This document shows, piece after piece, positions 63,679 to 64,000 of a DNA stretch of 64,000 nucleotides. A model generated the notes under the pieces. The model saw only the letters and a list, made by a program, of their open reading frames with translations, did no database searches and was not told the DNA's origin. Each line of letters opens with the position of its first letter. Positions within the stretch are counted from its first letter, which is position 1. Source of the stretch: Variovorax sp. MHTC-1 (lineage in GTDB: Bacteria; Pseudomonadota; Gammaproteobacteria; Burkholderiales; Burkholderiaceae_C); the NCBI RefSeq assembly GCF_003984645.1, contig NZ_RWKI01000005.1, positions 1 through 64,000 of the forward strand. Reading direction: 5' to 3'. Made by a program: the position numbers and the translations under genes.

Positions 63679-64000
63679 TCAGAGATGCAGGCCCTCGAAC
63701 TCCTTCTTCATCCACTCGATGAACGCGCGCGTGCGTGCGGGCAGCAGCCGCGCGTGCGGATAGATCACGCTCACCGGCCGCGGCTCCAGCTCGAAGTCCT
63801 CGAGCACGATGGCAAGCCGCCCCTGCGCAACGAAGGGCTGCACCTGGTAGGAGAAGAATATGCCGAAGCCCATGCCCGCGGCACAGGCTTCCACCACCGG
63901 GGCGATGTGGTTGAACTCGAGGTTGCCCTTGGCCGCGACCGCGAAGCTGCGGCCGTTTTCGCGAAAGTGCACGGGCGCGCTCGGATGAATGCGCACGCAG
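63679..64000 (-). CDS. LysR-family regulator, C-terminal part (5' end outside window)
   Basis: Only the last 107 codons are inside the window. The residues GNLEFNHIAPVVEACAAGMG then FGIFFSYQVQPFVAQGRL and the ending PVSVIYPHARLLPARTRAFI are the typical end of a LysR effector-binding domain. The DNA-binding domain lies beyond 64000. Orientation is the same as the exporter genes. Confidence 0.9.
   Translation of the reverse strand, partial: CVRIHPSAPVHFRENGRSFAVAAKGNLEFNHIAPVVEACAAGMGFGIFFSYQVQPFVAQGRLAIVLEDFELEPRPVSVIYPHARLLPARTRAFIEWMKKEFEGLHL

Overview
The window is about 64 kb of dense, high-GC DNA from what looks like a betaproteobacterium of the family Comamonadaceae, most like Variovorax. 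The evidence is two Bug/TctC-type solute-binding proteins, two complete Liv-type ABC importers beside CoA-ligase or hydrolase genes, several short GC-rich interspersed repeats, and the styles of the OhrR, PurT and DUF3297 proteins. I saw no rRNA, tRNA, CRISPR array, transposase or phage structural gene. The assignment is by recognition, not by a database search.

Region by region. 1-4.8 kb (minus strand): a signalling operon of an OmpR-type regulator, a LysM-FecR surface protein and a CHASE2 histidine kinase cut by the window edge. 5-6.9 kb: small unknown, exported or lipoprotein genes and a truncated SDR gene. 6.9-7.6 kb: aquaporin Z. 7.7-13.1 kb: a tightly coupled exported-protein operon resembling a chaperone-usher pilus system, but with a non-canonical outer-membrane protein. 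13.3-17.7 kb: HtpG, a cytochrome P450 and a Bug protein. 17.8-25 kb: an SrkA-like kinase, a DUF2855 protein, the ohrR-ohr peroxide operon, an enoyl-CoA hydratase/3-hydroxyacyl-CoA dehydrogenase pair, PurT and an HSL-type esterase. 25.1-33.7 kb (plus strand): an AraC regulator followed by livHMGF, an acyl-CoA ligase and the matching binding protein, interrupted between livG and livF by a giant inverted repeat of about 850 bp. 33.7-39.7 kb: a DUF4124 protein, PsuG, a LysR regulator divergent from a threonine-synthase-like PLP enzyme and a second Bug protein, a hemerythrin-like protein and two small unknown proteins.

39.7-56.5 kb is the most unusual part. It is a long minus-strand catabolic island read away from a divergent TetR gene with a perfect palindrome between them. 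In order of transcription it holds an FAH-family hydrolase, an alpha/beta hydrolase, two paralogous amidohydrolases, livH, livM, a binding protein, livG, a LivF ATPase fused to a UPF0261 (Tm-1 N-terminal type) domain, a TIM-barrel protein of the Tm-1 C-terminal type, a flotillin-like protein, an SRPBCC protein, an SRPBCC-quinone oxidoreductase fusion and a VOC protein. Stop and start codons mostly touch or overlap, so uptake, ring or amide hydrolysis and redox steps are probably one regulated pathway. The substrate is unknown.

56.5-64 kb: a kynurenine-formamidase-like hydrolase after tetR, a glycine-rich RRM protein whose mRNA leader can form a hairpin over its Shine-Dalgarno site, a DUF3820 protein, a DEAD-box helicase, an acyl-CoA dehydrogenase, an MHYT-domain membrane sensor, a NodIJ-like ABC exporter pair and the end of a LysR gene.
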